From NCBI GenBank assembly GCA_035079385.1, contig JAVHKY010000013.1:3658001-3722000 (forward strand): DNA of 64,000 bases, read 5' to 3'. Origin of the DNA: Aspidiotus rigidus. Lineage: Eukaryota > Arthropoda > Insecta > Hemiptera > Diaspididae. Shown one piece after another: positions 11,883-24,040 of the stretch (the stretch's first letter is position 1; each line of letters starts with the position of its first letter). The position numbers and the translations under genes were made by a program. The notes under the pieces are model-generated. The model made no database searches. It worked only from the letters and a program-made list of their open reading frames with translations, and had not been told where the DNA came from.

Positions 11883-12170
11883 AATTCTTCTACTAGGTCA
11901 AGTGTTCGTGAGATATTATTCGTTTACCCCTTTACCTATCTTGGCGTCGTATAAGTCTTGTATGAGAAATATTTTCAGGTAATTATGGGTGTTCTATATT
12001 TTGAGGTATCAACTTTCGGTGGGGCGAATGAGTGATCTCGTTGTTGTATTGGAATGGTATGAGAAAATTCAAGTCTTTTTTGAGGAATATTAGGTAGCGC
12101 GAACTCGCTCCGCTCGTTCGCCCCTGTCTCGCTCTTGTATTGGAATGGTATGAGACAATTCAAGTCTAGG

Positions 12171-15100
12171 GGACTTGGAAAAATGTCGACTATCCAGCCA
12201 TATATGATAGGAGAGGGACTTGGAAGAATTTCGACTCTCGAGCCATATATGATACAAGGGGGACTTAGAAAAATTTCGACTCTCGAGCCATATATGATAG
12301 GAGAGGGACTTAGAAAAATTTCGACTCTCGAGCCATATATGATAGGAGAGGGACTTAGAAAAATTTCGACTCTCAAGCCATATATGATAGGGACTTAGAA
12401 AAATTTCGACTCTCAAGCCATATATGATAGAAGGGGGACTTAGAAAAATTTAGACTCTCGAGCCATATATGATAGGAGAGGGACTTGGAAGAATTTCGAC
12501 TCTCGAGCCATATATGATAGGAGAGGGACTTAGAAGAATTTCGACTCTCGAGCCATATATGATAGAAGGGGGACTTGGAAAAATTTCGACTCCATATATG
12601 ATACAAGGGGGACTTACTCTCAAGCCATATATGATAGGAGAGGGACTTGGAGGAATTTCGACTCTCGAGCCATATATGATAGAAGGGGGACTTAGAAAAA
12701 TTTCGACTCTCGAGCCATATATGATAGAAGGGGGACTTAGAAAAATTTCGACTCTCAAGCCATATGTGATAGGGACATAGAAAAATTTCGACTCTCGAGC
12801 CATATATGATACAAGGGGGACTTAGAAAAATTTCGACTCTCGAGCCATATATGATAGGAGAGGGACTTAGAAAAATTTCGACTCTCGAGCCATATATGAT
12901 AGGAGAGGGACTTAGAAAAATTTCGACTCTCAAGCCATATATGATAGGAGAGGGACTTAGAAAAATTTCGACTCTCAAGCCATATATGATAGAAGGGGGA
13001 CTTAGAAAAATTTAGACTCTCGAGCCATATATGATAGGAGAGGGACTTGGAAGAATTTCGACTCTCGAGCCATATATGATAGGAGAGGGACTTAGAAGAA
13101 TTTCGACTCTCGAGCCATATATGATAGAAGGGGGACTTGGAAAAATTCCGACTCCATATATGATACAAGGGGGACTTACTCTCAAGCCATATATGATAGG
13201 AGAGGGACTTGGAGGAATTTCGACTCTCGAGCCATATATGATAGAAGGGGGACTTAGAAAAATTTCGACTCTCGAGCCATATATGATAGAAGGGGGACTT
13301 AGAAAAATTTCGACTTTCAAGCCATATGTGATAGGGACATAGAAAAATTTCGACTCTCAAGCCATATATGATAGAAGGGGGACTTAGAAAAATTTCGACT
13401 CTCGAGCCATATATGCTAGGAGAGGGACTTAGAAAAATTTCGACTCTCGAGCCATATATGATAGAAGGGGGACTTAGAAAAATTGCGACTCTCGAGCCAT
13501 ATATGATAGGAGAGGGACTTAGAAAAATTTCGACTCTCGAGCTATATATGATAGAAGGGGGACTTAGAAAAATTTCGACTCTCGAGCCATATATGATAGG
13601 AGAGGGACTTGGAAAAATTTCGACTCCATATATGATACAAGGGGGACTTACTCTCGAGCCATATATGATAGGAGAGGGACTTAGAAAAATTTCGACTCTC
13701 GAGCTATATATGGTAGAAGGGGGACTTACAAAAATTTCGACTCTCGAGCCATATATGATAGGAGAGGGACTTAGAAAAATTTCGACTCTCAAGCCATATA
13801 TGATAGGAGAGGGACTTAGAAAAATTTCGACTCTCAAGCCATATATGATAGAAGGGGGACTTAGAAAAATTTAGACTCTCGAGCCATATATGATAGGAGA
13901 GGGACTTGGAAGAATTTCGACTCTCGAGCCATATATGATAGGAGAGGGACTTAGAAGAATTTCGACTCTCGAGCCATATATGATAGAAGGGGGACTTGGA
14001 AAAATTCCGACTCCATATATGATACAAGGGGGACTTACTCTCAAGCCATATATGATAGGAGAGGGACTTGGAGGAATTTCGACTCTCGAGCCATATATGA
14101 TAGAAGGGGGACTTAGAAAAATTTCGACTCTCGAGCCATATATGATAGAAGGGGGACTTAGAAAAATTTCGACTTTCAAGCCATATGTGATAGGGACATA
14201 GAAAAATTTCGACTCTCAAGCCATATATGATAGAAGGGGGACTTAGAAAAATTTCGACTCTCGAGCCATATATGCTAGGAGAGGGACTTAGAAAAATTTC
14301 GACTCTCGAGCCATATATGATAGAAGGGGGACTTAGAAAAATTGCGACTCTCGAGCCATATATGATAGGAGAGGGACTTAGAAAAATTTCGACTCTCGAG
14401 CTATATATGATAGAAGGGGGACTTAGAAAAATTTCGACTCTCGAGCCATATATGATAGGAGAGGGACTTAGAAGAATTTCGACTCTCGAGCCATATATGA
14501 TAGAAGGGGGACTTGGAAAAATTCCGACTCCATATATGATACAAGGGGGACTTACTCTCAAGCCATATATGATAGGAGAGGGACTTGGAGGAATTTCGAC
14601 TCTCGAGCCATATATGATAGAAGGGGGACTTAGAAAAATTTCGACTCTCGAGCCATATATGATAGAAGGGGGACTTAGAAAAATTTCGACTTTCAAGCCA
14701 TATGTGATAGGGACATAGAAAAATTTCGACTCTCAAGCCATATATGATAGAAGGGGGACTTAGAAAAATTTCGACTCTCGAGCCATATATGATAGAAGGG
14801 GGACTTGGAAAAATTGCGACTCTCGAGCCATATATGATAGGAGAGGGACTTAGAAAAATTTCGACTCTCGAGCTATATATGATAGAAGGGGGACTTAGAA
14901 AAATTTCGACTCTCGAGCCATATATGATAGGAGAGGGACTTAGAAGAATTTCGACTCTCGAGCCATATATGATAGAAGGGGGACTTGGAAAAATTCCGAC
15001 TCCATATATGATACAAGGGGGACTTACTCTCAAGCCATATATGATAGGAGAGGGACTTGGAGGAATTTCGACTCTCGAGCCATATATGATAGAAGGGGGA

Positions 15101-16204
15101 CTTAGAAAAATTTCGACTCTCGAGCCATATATGATAGAAGGGGGACTTAGAAAAATTTCGACTTTCAAGCCATATGTGATAGGGACATAGAAAAATTTCG
15201 ACTCTCAAGCCATATATGATAGAAGGGGGACTTAGAAAAATTTCGACTCTCGAGCCATATATGATAGGAGAGGGACTTAGAAGAATTTCGACTCTCAAGC
15301 CATATATGATAGGGACTTAGAAAAATTTCGACTCTCAAGCCATATATGATAGAAGGGGGACTTAGAAGAATTTCGACTCTCGAGCCATATATGATAGAAG
15401 GGGGACTTAGAAAAATTTCGACTCTCGAGCCATATATGATAGAAGGGGGACTTAGAAAAATTGCGACTCTCGAGCCATATATGATAGGAGAGGGACTTAG
15501 AAAAATTTCGACTCTCGAGCTATATATGATAGAAGGGGGACTTAGAAAAATTTCGACTCTCGAGCCATATATGATAGGAGAGGGACTTAGAAGAATTTCG
15601 ACTCTCGAGCCATATATGATAGAAGGGGGACTTGGAAAAATTTCGACTCCATATATGATACAAGGGGGACTTACTCTCAAGCCATATATGATAGGAGAGG
15701 GACTTGGAAGAATTTCGACTCTCGAGCCATATATGATAGAAGGGGGACTTAGAAAAATTTCGACTCTCGAGCCATATATGATAGAAGGGGGACTTAGAAA
15801 AATTTCGACTCTCGAGCCATATATGATAGAAGGGGGACTTAGAAAAATTTCGACTCTCGAGCCATATATGATAGGAGAGGGACTTAGAAGAATTTCGACT
15901 CTCAAGCCATATATGATAGGGACTTAGAAAAATTTCGACTCTCAAGCCATATATGATAGAAGGGGGACTTAGAAGAATTTCGACTCTCGAGCCATATATG
16001 ATAGAAGGGGGACTTGGAAAAATTTCGACTCTCGAGCCATATATGATAGGAGAGGGACTCAGAAAAATTTCGACTCTCGAGCCATATATGATAGGAGAGG
16101 GACTTAGAAAAATTTCGACCCTCCAGCCATATATGATAGGGACTTAGAAAAATTTCGACTCTCGAGCTATATATGATAGAAGGGGGACTTAGAAATATTT
16201 CGAC
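12171..16204 (+). repeat. 45-bp satellite array with higher-order repeats
   Basis: About 85-90 tandem copies of a 45-bp unit: CATATATGATAGGAGAGGGA then CTTAGAAAAATTTCGACTCT then CGAGC. Two main variants alternate, ATAGGAGAGGG and ATAGAAGGGGG. Shortened units occur at intervals (for example ATTTCGACTCCATATATGAT ACAAGG). Because 45 is divisible by three and the unit lacks stops in several frames, long frames appear on both strands: a 15-residue repeat MIGEGLRKISTLEPY on plus and IFLSPSPIIYGSRVE on minus. Higher-order copies are marked by rare variants: CATATGTGAT occurs at 12,761, 13,323, 14,182, 14,699 and 15,171 (spacings 562, 859, 517, 472). TTTAGACTCTCG recurs at 12,449, 13,011 and 13,870, with the same 562 and 859 spacings. 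The unit carries palindromes CATATATG, AAATTT and CTCGAG. Confidence 0.95.
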
Positions 16205-16342
16205 TATTTATTTATTTATTTATTTAATTTGTTTATTTATTTAATTATTTAATTATTTAATTATTTATTTATTTATTTATTTATTTAATAATTTAATTAT
16301 TTATTTATTTAATAATTTAATTATTTATTTATTTAATTATTT

Positions 16343-16395
<53 letters not shown>

Positions 16396-16438
16396 TTATA
16401 TTATTTATTTATTTAATTATTTAATTATTTAATTATTT

Positions 16439-16496
<58 letters not shown>

Positions 16497-16650
16497 TTAT
16501 TTATTTATATAATTATTTATTTATTTAATTATTTAATTATTAAATTAAATAATTATTTAATTATTTAATTATTTAATTATTTATTTATTTATTTATTTAA
16601 TTATTTAATTATTTATTTATTTATTTATTTATTATTGATTATTATTATTA
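16204..16650 (+). repeat. (ATTT)n/(AATT) microsatellite
   Basis: About 430 bp of ATTT, AATT and occasional TATAA variants follow directly on the last satellite monomer. Confidence 0.95.
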
Positions 16651-16696
16651 CGCGGGGTGTACTCGCGAATTTCTGAATCACCCACTGGGTAGAGAT
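16651..16696 (+). repeat. Direct flank repeat, right copy
   Basis: Matches 10,594-10,640. A third, shorter copy (GGGGTGTACTCGCGAGTTTC) starts near 16,723, just after a run of G residues at 16,697-16,726. Confidence 0.85.
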
Positions 16697-16909
16697 TTCT
16701 CTTGACGGGGGGGGGGGGAGGGGGGGTGTACTCGCGAGTTTCAAAATCGGGGTCTGGCGAGAGAAAAGACATGGAACATGTCAAAAGAAATTATTGAAAT
16801 CATTTTCCACATCGCGTCTTCTGACGACATTAATATCGATGTTCAAAACTATAGTTCGCCGAAGAAAAAAGGCCATTGCCTCACAAAGAGGCACCTCCCT
16901 ACAGAGACA

Positions 16910-17290
16910 GGACGCGATGGCGTCCGGTCCCCTATTTGGGTTAGAATCATGACTACAGAACTGCCTTTTGTAGTCTCCTCACTCTCTTTGTCACCTCCTG
17001 AACCCAAGGATCCTACCCCCTTCCTACAAAGAACAGGGATTTATAGGATCAGTTGTGGTGACTGTAATACGTTCTCGTGCTCTTGGGGACTGTATCTATA
17101 CTTCTTCGCTTTCCCTCGTCACATTCTCTCCATAGGCCATCCCCCCGAACATATGGAAGTTTCTCTTTTCCATAGCAAGTCGTGCAACAGATTAAATGAG
17201 GTAAAGATTATCGAACATGAAAACGATACGGCTTACAAATCACTCAACGACGCAACACCAAGCATGATTTGTTTGGCACTTTCGTGACTT
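16910..17290 (+). pseudogene. Decayed Penelope-like GIY-YIG endonuclease fragment
   Basis: Within a 169-codon frame beginning at 16,778, the part TGIYRISCGDCNTF fits the start of the GIY-YIG endonuclease of Penelope-like elements, where GIY is followed by a C-x-x-C and then normally YIG. Here the YIG is replaced by unrelated sequence. A downstream part (VKIIEHENDTAYKS) resembles the end of such domains. Key residues are missing, so the domain is broken. Earlier parts of the frame show no reverse transcriptase. This is a by-eye family call. Confidence 0.45.
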
Positions 17291-19349
17291 AAATTTTCGA
17301 GTTAGGACCTGGATGGAGGATGATGCTACCTTGTCGACTTCTTTTGCATCAAGTGTTGCCGTTCTCGGAATGATGTTAGCATCTTGAAACTGGCCGTCGC
17401 AACTCCTCATAATTTTCTTACGTGCCAGCAATTCTGTTCTTCTTTTGTGTTGGTCTTTTATTCTTCTTCATGGAGGGAAAATTTTCGAATCTCAAGAGTG
17501 CCCGTTATTGGCGGACTAGGGGTTGTGTCAACTGGCTTAATGGGAGATAATCTCTCTTATTCTGAACGTACAAAAAATGAGAGGATTATAAGAGTATAAA
17601 AAACGTAGGTACTTTCTAAAAAAACCTACTCTCAGCCCCTAAGCTGAAGCACTAGAACCCCACTCGAATACCGCTTTCTGACCTTCACCGCTAATACACT
17701 AAGCTAGCAATCTACACACCCACACTCTGCCGATATAATTCTCCCCTCCTTCCCCAAAATCGCGACTATGTAAACATGTCGAATTCAATCTTTCTCTCTC
17801 TCTTCTTCAGATATCTGACTCGATATTCGTAATATTCACAGAACCTGTATCGACAACGTATTAGAAATATTATTTCTACCGAATTTCCGATCTATAAGCT
17901 CTGCTTTACCGACAGATCTGAATCTGGATCCAAAACTGGATACGCTAACTCGATCCAAGGGCGTCATCGTCATTACCGGTCACCGATCAAGAAAGCCACC
18001 CCCATTTTCATCGCCAAACTGAAAGCCATATCCTCTTGACTTTCATACTACTGAAATAGAGATTAGACAACGCCGCACTAATCTTGATCGAAGTAAGTAA
18101 TTCTCAGATGATTACCTCTCATTACTATAATATGCTATTTGACCCGTTAAGGACTTCCATTGCGACATGCAACTCTCCCTATCCCTTTCTCTCTTCTTTG
18201 TCTGTGAAATAACACACAATTTTGTTTCATGTCTTGAAAGAAGTACAATAAATTTTACGCTATGAAATATTTCTATGAAACGTTTATCAATCATAAGATA
18301 ACAGTTCAGCGTCAAGTCTAGCTTTTACCTGGTGTAGGTACGCTACGGTTTTTATGTACCTCAGTTCTACGGTCATTCTGATAACCGAAGTCCTTCATTT
18401 CATTATACTCATATTTTTTTACGTGATTATTTTTCTGCATACAAACAAATCAATAGCTTTGCATATATATTAGCATTATATCAAAGACAAGGTCTAGAAT
18501 GGCAAAATGATGATGTTTTGGAATAGTGAAAAAAAGGAAGTAGCCTAACATTGAGCAATTTAATTTCGTTGATCGATTTTTTTATCAGAAAAATCTGGAA
18601 TACGTCTCATCGTTTTCTATGTTCACTTTTAATTTTCCTAATAATCTATTCTAGAGAGGGAAGGTAATCTTTGATCGGTAAATTTGATGTTTCAAGACGA
18701 GGTTCAGCTGTAGGACGTTCGTGGAAAACTTGCCAACCGGAAAATCCTTGAAGGTAAGAAATATCGCTGATTTATCAAAGTATAAAAATTTTTTCTTCGA
18801 CTATCACACTAATTTTAAGGTAATCCTCTCGGAAGAAACGCTTTGTTACCCGATTTTTCTGCGAAGAAAAACATTTCACGAACTATAGATCACAATTCCC
18901 CCAAAGATTTCGATCTACCGTAATTTGTTCCAATCTTTTATGAGTCTTTGTTCTTGGTACCTCCGTTTAGCAGATCATCAAGGCTCATTTTAATTGCTGG
19001 ATATTAATGCCCTTTTCAAGAATTGTTTTCCTTAAGTACTTGATACGCTCTTTCCTCTACAGCAGGTTCAAAGTAACGATATTTTAGATAGGGGTAAGGT
19101 ACAGGGAAGCTGTTATTTAACGAGGTGACCTTGCAAATATTAATCTCAGGTTCGTGTGATGAGTATTCCAGGAAAAGTATAGGTGGACTGTGTCCCTTCA
19201 CGTTTCTGGAAGCCTGTTCCACAGAATATATGTATCTACAAAATCATAAGAACTATGTGTATTCACAAGTAGAAAAGACGTACGTTCGAAAGTGAATTTT
19301 GGTATCAGTTGGTGTGAGTGAATTGAACATGGAATAAAAATAGGAAATT
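17291..19349. other. Non-coding stretch
   Basis: No supportable gene. Short frames at 17,240-17,599 and 18,112-18,315 lack domain character. A pyrimidine-rich stretch lies near 17,790-17,815. Confidence 0.4.
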
Positions 19350-22300
19350 CTAGCGGGAGAGGACTTGAAAAAATTCTACTTCAAAAAAAGAGGAGGAGTA
19401 GTCGCTGGTATCTAGGAAAGGGGGCTTAGAAGAATATTGTCTCAAAGCAGAGAGGAAAGTATCCATGCATCTTAAAAGTCGACATTTCTTCAAATCCTTT
19501 TCACCTTCCTCTCGTCTGTATATACAAGAGTCAGAAATTTCTGGAAGTCCTTCTCGTCTTATTTACAGTTCCGACGAACTAAATCGACCGAGGATTTACT
19601 TCTTAACGAAATATTGTCGAAATCGACCTCACACCGACGTCGATATTAGGTCGATTTATCTACCCGTTTTCGATTTCAGGTCTGAGTCGACTTCTCCAGA
19701 TTTTTCTATCGACCTGAAAGGGGTCGATTTTTAGTTTTTTAAGAAGGTATGTTCGTCAATCTGCAGTCGATGTAAGGTTCTCTCCGTGAAGCATTCTGTT
19801 TGTTTGATGGCTTTGCTACTCGCAGACAGAAGTGTGCTCATAACTTATGCAACGAGGATCATTGGGAATCTTCATTATACCTTATGAGTGCAAAAATGAT
19901 CGAATCGACGCAATTTTGAAGTGGATTTTCAATCGAAATTAAAATCTAATACCAAGTGTCGATTCACGTTGACGTTTCAATACCCTATGAAGTTGTGCAC
20001 TTGGAATTTACAAAATGTTGACGTTGATTGTGAGTTTTTTGCGGATGAATAACGTATAATCAATCGAAAACCGACGTCAATTTTCAATCGATATATTTTG
20101 AGTCGACTTTCAGTGATTTTGGGTTGGTTTGTGGTCGACATTGTACAGAGCTTTATTGATCAGGAGTCGACATGATTCATCAAGGTTCGTAAGTTGAAAT
20201 TCTTCTGTCCCCCTTCCTCATATAAAAGCTTGGAAAAATTCACTTCCCAACTGACCTAATTAGGGACTTGAGAAAATTTCGACTGACAACGTAAAAAATG
20301 AAAGCTATATAGATATGAGTCGTTAGATTTGGGGAAAAAAAAAAATTAAATGTGGTATCGGGTAAGCTGACCTCTCTGGAAATTTTGAGCCAAGAGCTGT
20401 TATAAAGAAAGGGAAGTTTGAAAAATGTCACTTTATGGGCTACTATCCATTCGTAGTAAGAGATCAAATTTTAAGCTTTAATTGAAATTGAGAGAAAAAT
20501 ATTTTGAAGAAAATCGATTTGATGAAGAAAAATAGCCAACGCCATCGCACCCAACATTATTAAATCGGTTGATAGACGGAGCTTTCTTCAGTTGCACGGT
20601 ATTGCATTTCTTTACGAGCGGAAATAAATTATGGTACCTACTCACAAATTAAATTTAACATTGTTGATAAGAATGTTTCTCTTCTCGTCTCGAATGAAAA
20701 CTGTAAAACATTTCTACCTGTTGCCCTCTCGTACATTTGAACTTTTTATTTTCGAAGATAAAAACGTATACCTTAAAATAGCAGTGCAATTACGTAATAA
20801 ATTGTCTGAGACTACATATATTGTAACCGGGTGTATCCCCTGTAAGGAAAACTACACTTGAAGATGAAAAGAGTTGAGTAGCAGAGACAAAAATAATATG
20901 ACGTCTTATAAAAGTAAAAAAAATTATGGGGGGAGGGAGGCTCGAAAGGATTTTGAGCTTTAAAGCTGTATAGGAGAAAAGAGACTTGGGAATGTTTGAT
21001 GAGCCAAACAGATCTCATAGGTATGTGAAAAGAGGAAATCGACTATCAAAATTTAATAATTGACTACCAAAGTAAAAACAGTCGATTTTCTTCTGCCAAC
21101 TGGCGATATCACAATTTTTGCCTAGATCAAATGTCCTACATTTCCTCGATGCATTCTGTTCATGCACTAGTAAACTTCTTCACATCTATAGATCGAAGTG
21201 CTCATCTACTTGAGTACCAATGATCTCCTGTGAATATTTTTCTAATTAATATAGTTGTAGAAAGTTAAAGTTCCTCAAGTGCTCTTATTCGCACTTAAAG
21301 CTCGCCAATTGAAATCTCTCCAAGTCTGGAAACTCTTAGATACTCGTATTTACGATCTCATTCATAAATTTTTTCAAGAATATAATTTGGCTCGTCAGAT
21401 CCTGAACCGGGTTCAAGTAAGTCCTTACCCTCATCTTACGTATATGAATCAATAATTTGTCGAACGAACGGCAAACATTCTTTCTATGGAACAGATGTCC
21501 TCTCGTAGGACTCGCAAGTCCAAAATTTTTGGAAGCCCAAGAATAACTTCAACGTGCTTCACTACTCGCATATAGGATTTGAAACATTCTCTCAAAACCC
21601 CGTAGACCTGATGGAAGAGGAACTATTCCCGAATTGAAATCCAATTGTAACCCAGTCGTCGCAAAAAGCTGACGTCACATTTTACAGCAAGCTGCACCTC
21701 ATCGCAGGCGGTAAGAGTTGGAAATTTTTCGAAATCTATCGAAGGAAGCTCAAAATTTGGCAAAGGGTATCTGAGTTCAAAATTTTCCCAAGTTCGTGTG
21801 GCGCTTTCGCAAATATTTCAAGTACCAAAAGATAAGTTGATTATCTAAGAATAACCCCAAAATTTTTCTTTTTTATCATTTTTCTACCGGGAGTTTCAGA
21901 TATTTTTCTTAGTTCGAGGGTCGCAGCACGATTGTCGTATAATTCAAACAGACTATGTAGGTTTTCATCAGCTCGTGATTACTGACAATGCGGAAATGAT
22001 GTTTTATGTTCCTATTGGTGCAGTTTTTATCACCTCATTTCCTTTCAAAGCGTTGTCGTTTCTGACGTCATGTCTATAGTCTGTACCCATAGCTTTTTAT
22101 GTACGTAATTCTCGTCAAAATTTTATGCTATTGTACGAATTTCAAACCTTGCAAAAAGTGAAAATATGGGACAAAATGAGAAAAAGAAATAGCCTATGGT
22201 ATCTAATAATAATTATTCATAATGATAACAAAATAATAACACATAAATAATAATAGGGGGACATGTTATATCTTCTGTACTTATTAGTTAGTTTTTTAAT

Positions 22301-22460
22301 ACATAACAAGGAGAGAGAGAGATTTTGTAACATTTTGATTATCCCGCTATATACATATTGGAGCGGGGAAGGGGAAGGGAAACTGTTAGATTTTTCGACT
22401 GCTTATCTTTATGTAGAAGGAGGAGGACATGAAGAATTTAGAAAAAATTTCCAACGAATA
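19350..22460 (+). repeat. Scattered diverged relatives of the satellite monomer
   Basis: Pieces resembling the monomer core (GGACTTGGAAAAATTTCGACT) occur near 19,357 (GAGGACTTGAAAAAATTCTA), 19,417 (GGGGGCTTAGAAGAATATTG), 20,228 (GCTTGGAAAAATTCAC), 20,262 (GGGACTTGAGAAAATTTCGA) and 22,430 (GAATTTAGAAAAAATTTCC). They look like old, decayed copies. The same stretch is unusually rich in GTCGA/TCGAC between 19,560 and 20,170. No gene is supportable. Confidence 0.5.
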
Positions 22461-22652
22461 ATCGGTCCCGATCCGACTATCGAAAAGGAAGAGAACTATT
22501 AGGGTTTTTGTCGTTTTGAATTTATCACTTTTATTGCAAAACTATAAAGGAAAATGTTATTTAGGTACAAGCAGGTGGGGAGATTCCTCTTCTTTTTCTG
22601 CCAATTTATAACCTAGTCACGCTAGCATTAAAATATCTAGCAGTGACCTGGT

Positions 22653-22823
22653 CAGTGGCGTACTTACCGACAAGCTTAGGAAGCTGAAGCTTCAGGCGGC
22701 AAAACTTGGGGGCAGCAAAACAAAAAACAAATGAAAAATGAAAAACGTAAAAACGAAGATAGGGGCGCGAATTTAAGGATTTGAGGTTTGCTTCAAGGTG
22801 GCAAAGTGCTAAGTGCGCCTTTG
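22653..22823. mobile_element. 171-bp hAT-type MITE with 8-bp target duplication
   Basis: The left end CAGTGGCGTACTTA and the reverse-complemented right end CAAAGGCGCACTTA form an inverted repeat. The flanks are identical 8-bp copies, GACCTGGT at 22,645-22,652 and 22,824-22,831. CAGTGGCG ends and an 8-bp duplication are hallmarks of hAT elements. There is no coding sequence inside; an internal palindrome-like AGCTTAGGAAGCTGAAGCTT is present. Confidence 0.85.
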
Positions 22824-23305
22824 GACCTGGTCATCGTGTTTGCCAGGCAAAGTCAGAGAGGGGCATGTAAAATCCTACACTGCGTGTCTCTGAAGGAGAC
22901 ATTTTATAACGTTCAAAGATTACTTATCGTTTTAACGCACACCACTTCAATGAATGATGGACATTAACCGAAGTTTTTTTTTCTTCCTTTTTTTTTTTGA
23001 TGTTGAAATTGGTCCACAGGTCCATGGGATTCGACTCTCCTTGGAATACGTGTCACGTACTAGTAGGCCCAGGTCTGCGTTTGAAAAGAGAGCATGATTG
23101 CAAATTTTTCTCCCAAGTAAGTTTTTAAATACGAAACGACAATTGTATTGATCAATAAGTACCTAAATCAGAGTGGTTCAAAAGTGTTGTACATGGTCCA
23201 TAAGTCATTGCACACCATATAAATGGACAGTAGTCAAAAACTGTACGTGACAATCGGGCCAAATAAAAACGAGATCTAAGTAAAATCTATCAGAAATTCA
23301 AAATT

Positions 23306-23710
23306 TCAAGTCCATGGCTCAATACACAAATATTCGAACTGTTTACCGTCATTATTAGTCCAATCATCTAGATGATGAATGCAATTTTCGATTACGCGTC
23401 GTTGCAGAAGAGAATCATCTTCAATATCCGCGGAAACATTGTTAATGTAACTCTCCATTTTGCTGATAGTATCGGGATTCCCCCCCCCCAAAAAAAAAAA
23501 AAAATCCATGTGAGTCAAATAAGGGGAGCAAGCTGGCCACTCCACCAAATCCCAGCGACCATATGTTGTTCCAAAGCGTACTTCATTATTGGTACAATCT
23601 AAAAAATTGTTCAAAGTGTGTAAAATTACGACTTTCAGAGTTTTCAAAACAATTAATTCGGGCTGGCCATCCACTAGGATCGCTAATTTCGCGCGCAATT
23701 CACTCAACAT
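23306..23710 (-). pseudogene. Mariner-like transposase C-terminal fragment
   Basis: The frame contains VEWPACSPYLTHMDFF followed by a disrupted segment, then SLLQRRVIENCIHHLDDW and a GKQFEYL end. Insect mariner-type transposases carry WPARSPDLTPLDFFLWG, holding the third catalytic aspartate, and end in a G-G-x-F-E-H-L motif, which this matches in order. A short-tract run (CCCCCCCCAAAAA near 23,480) has distorted the frame around the FFLWG part. The N-terminal two thirds, with the first two catalytic aspartates, are not intact upstream. It is a relic. Confidence 0.65.
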
Positions 23711-23912
23711 TAATGGTATTTTTTCAAATTTGAATATGGGAGCTCAGCAGAAAATAAGGAACAAGTCATTTTGGCGTTGTAACCAATCTAATTTGCGAAC
23801 GCTAGCCGGTCGACAGCCAGTTTCCGCCCAAACAAGTGCAACTTGCAGTTACGTTTGGTGGAGGAAAGAAGTGTTCTTCACACAACTTCCCAGCGCATTG
23901 TACACGTACCTA

Positions 23913-24040
23913 ACGGGTACCCTATAATGAACAAAAGTTGACAACAAACAGTGAGCAACGGGCAAGCCAGTGATCAGATTTCAAATACCATTGGTCCCCA
24001 AATTGCTCGTTGCCAACTTTCGTTCATTTTAGGAGACCCC
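23913..24040. mobile_element. MITE with TA target duplication
   Basis: The left part ACCCTATAATGAACAAAAGT and the right part, reverse-complemented, TCCTAAAATGAACGAAAGT, form inverted repeats of about 30 bp. TA flanks both sides. The interior contains GAGCAACGGGCAA and GCTCGTTGCC. The same family occurs at 35,325-35,487. Confidence 0.7.

Larger units (their letters stand above)
10365..12170 (+). repeat. Composite repeat block leading into the satellite
   Basis: Several modules alternate here: GAGGTATCACCTTTCGTGGG; GCGCGAACTCGCTCCGCTCG followed by TTCGCCCCCTGTCTCGCTGT; GTATTGGAATGGTATGAGA; and AATTCAAGTCTAGGGGACTT followed by GGAAAAATTTCGACTATCCAG, which is the start of the satellite monomer. 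The last three occur together near 10,960, 11,370, 11,555 and 12,090. GC-rich pieces GGGGCGAACGAGCGGAGCGA and CTCGCTCCGCTCGTTCGCCC are inverse complements of each other. No gene is supportable here. Confidence 0.8.

Noticed and set aside
12090..16147. Long open frames on both strands within 12.1-16.1 kb, up to 360 codons
   Set aside because: They are produced by a stop-free 45-bp tandem unit. Both strands are open at the same time, no non-repetitive domain is attached, and the frames break wherever a shortened monomer occurs. They are reported as satellite, not as genes.
12171..16204. CRISPR-like array
   Set aside because: The units are contiguous with no unique spacers, and the DNA is eukaryotic, so it is an ordinary satellite.
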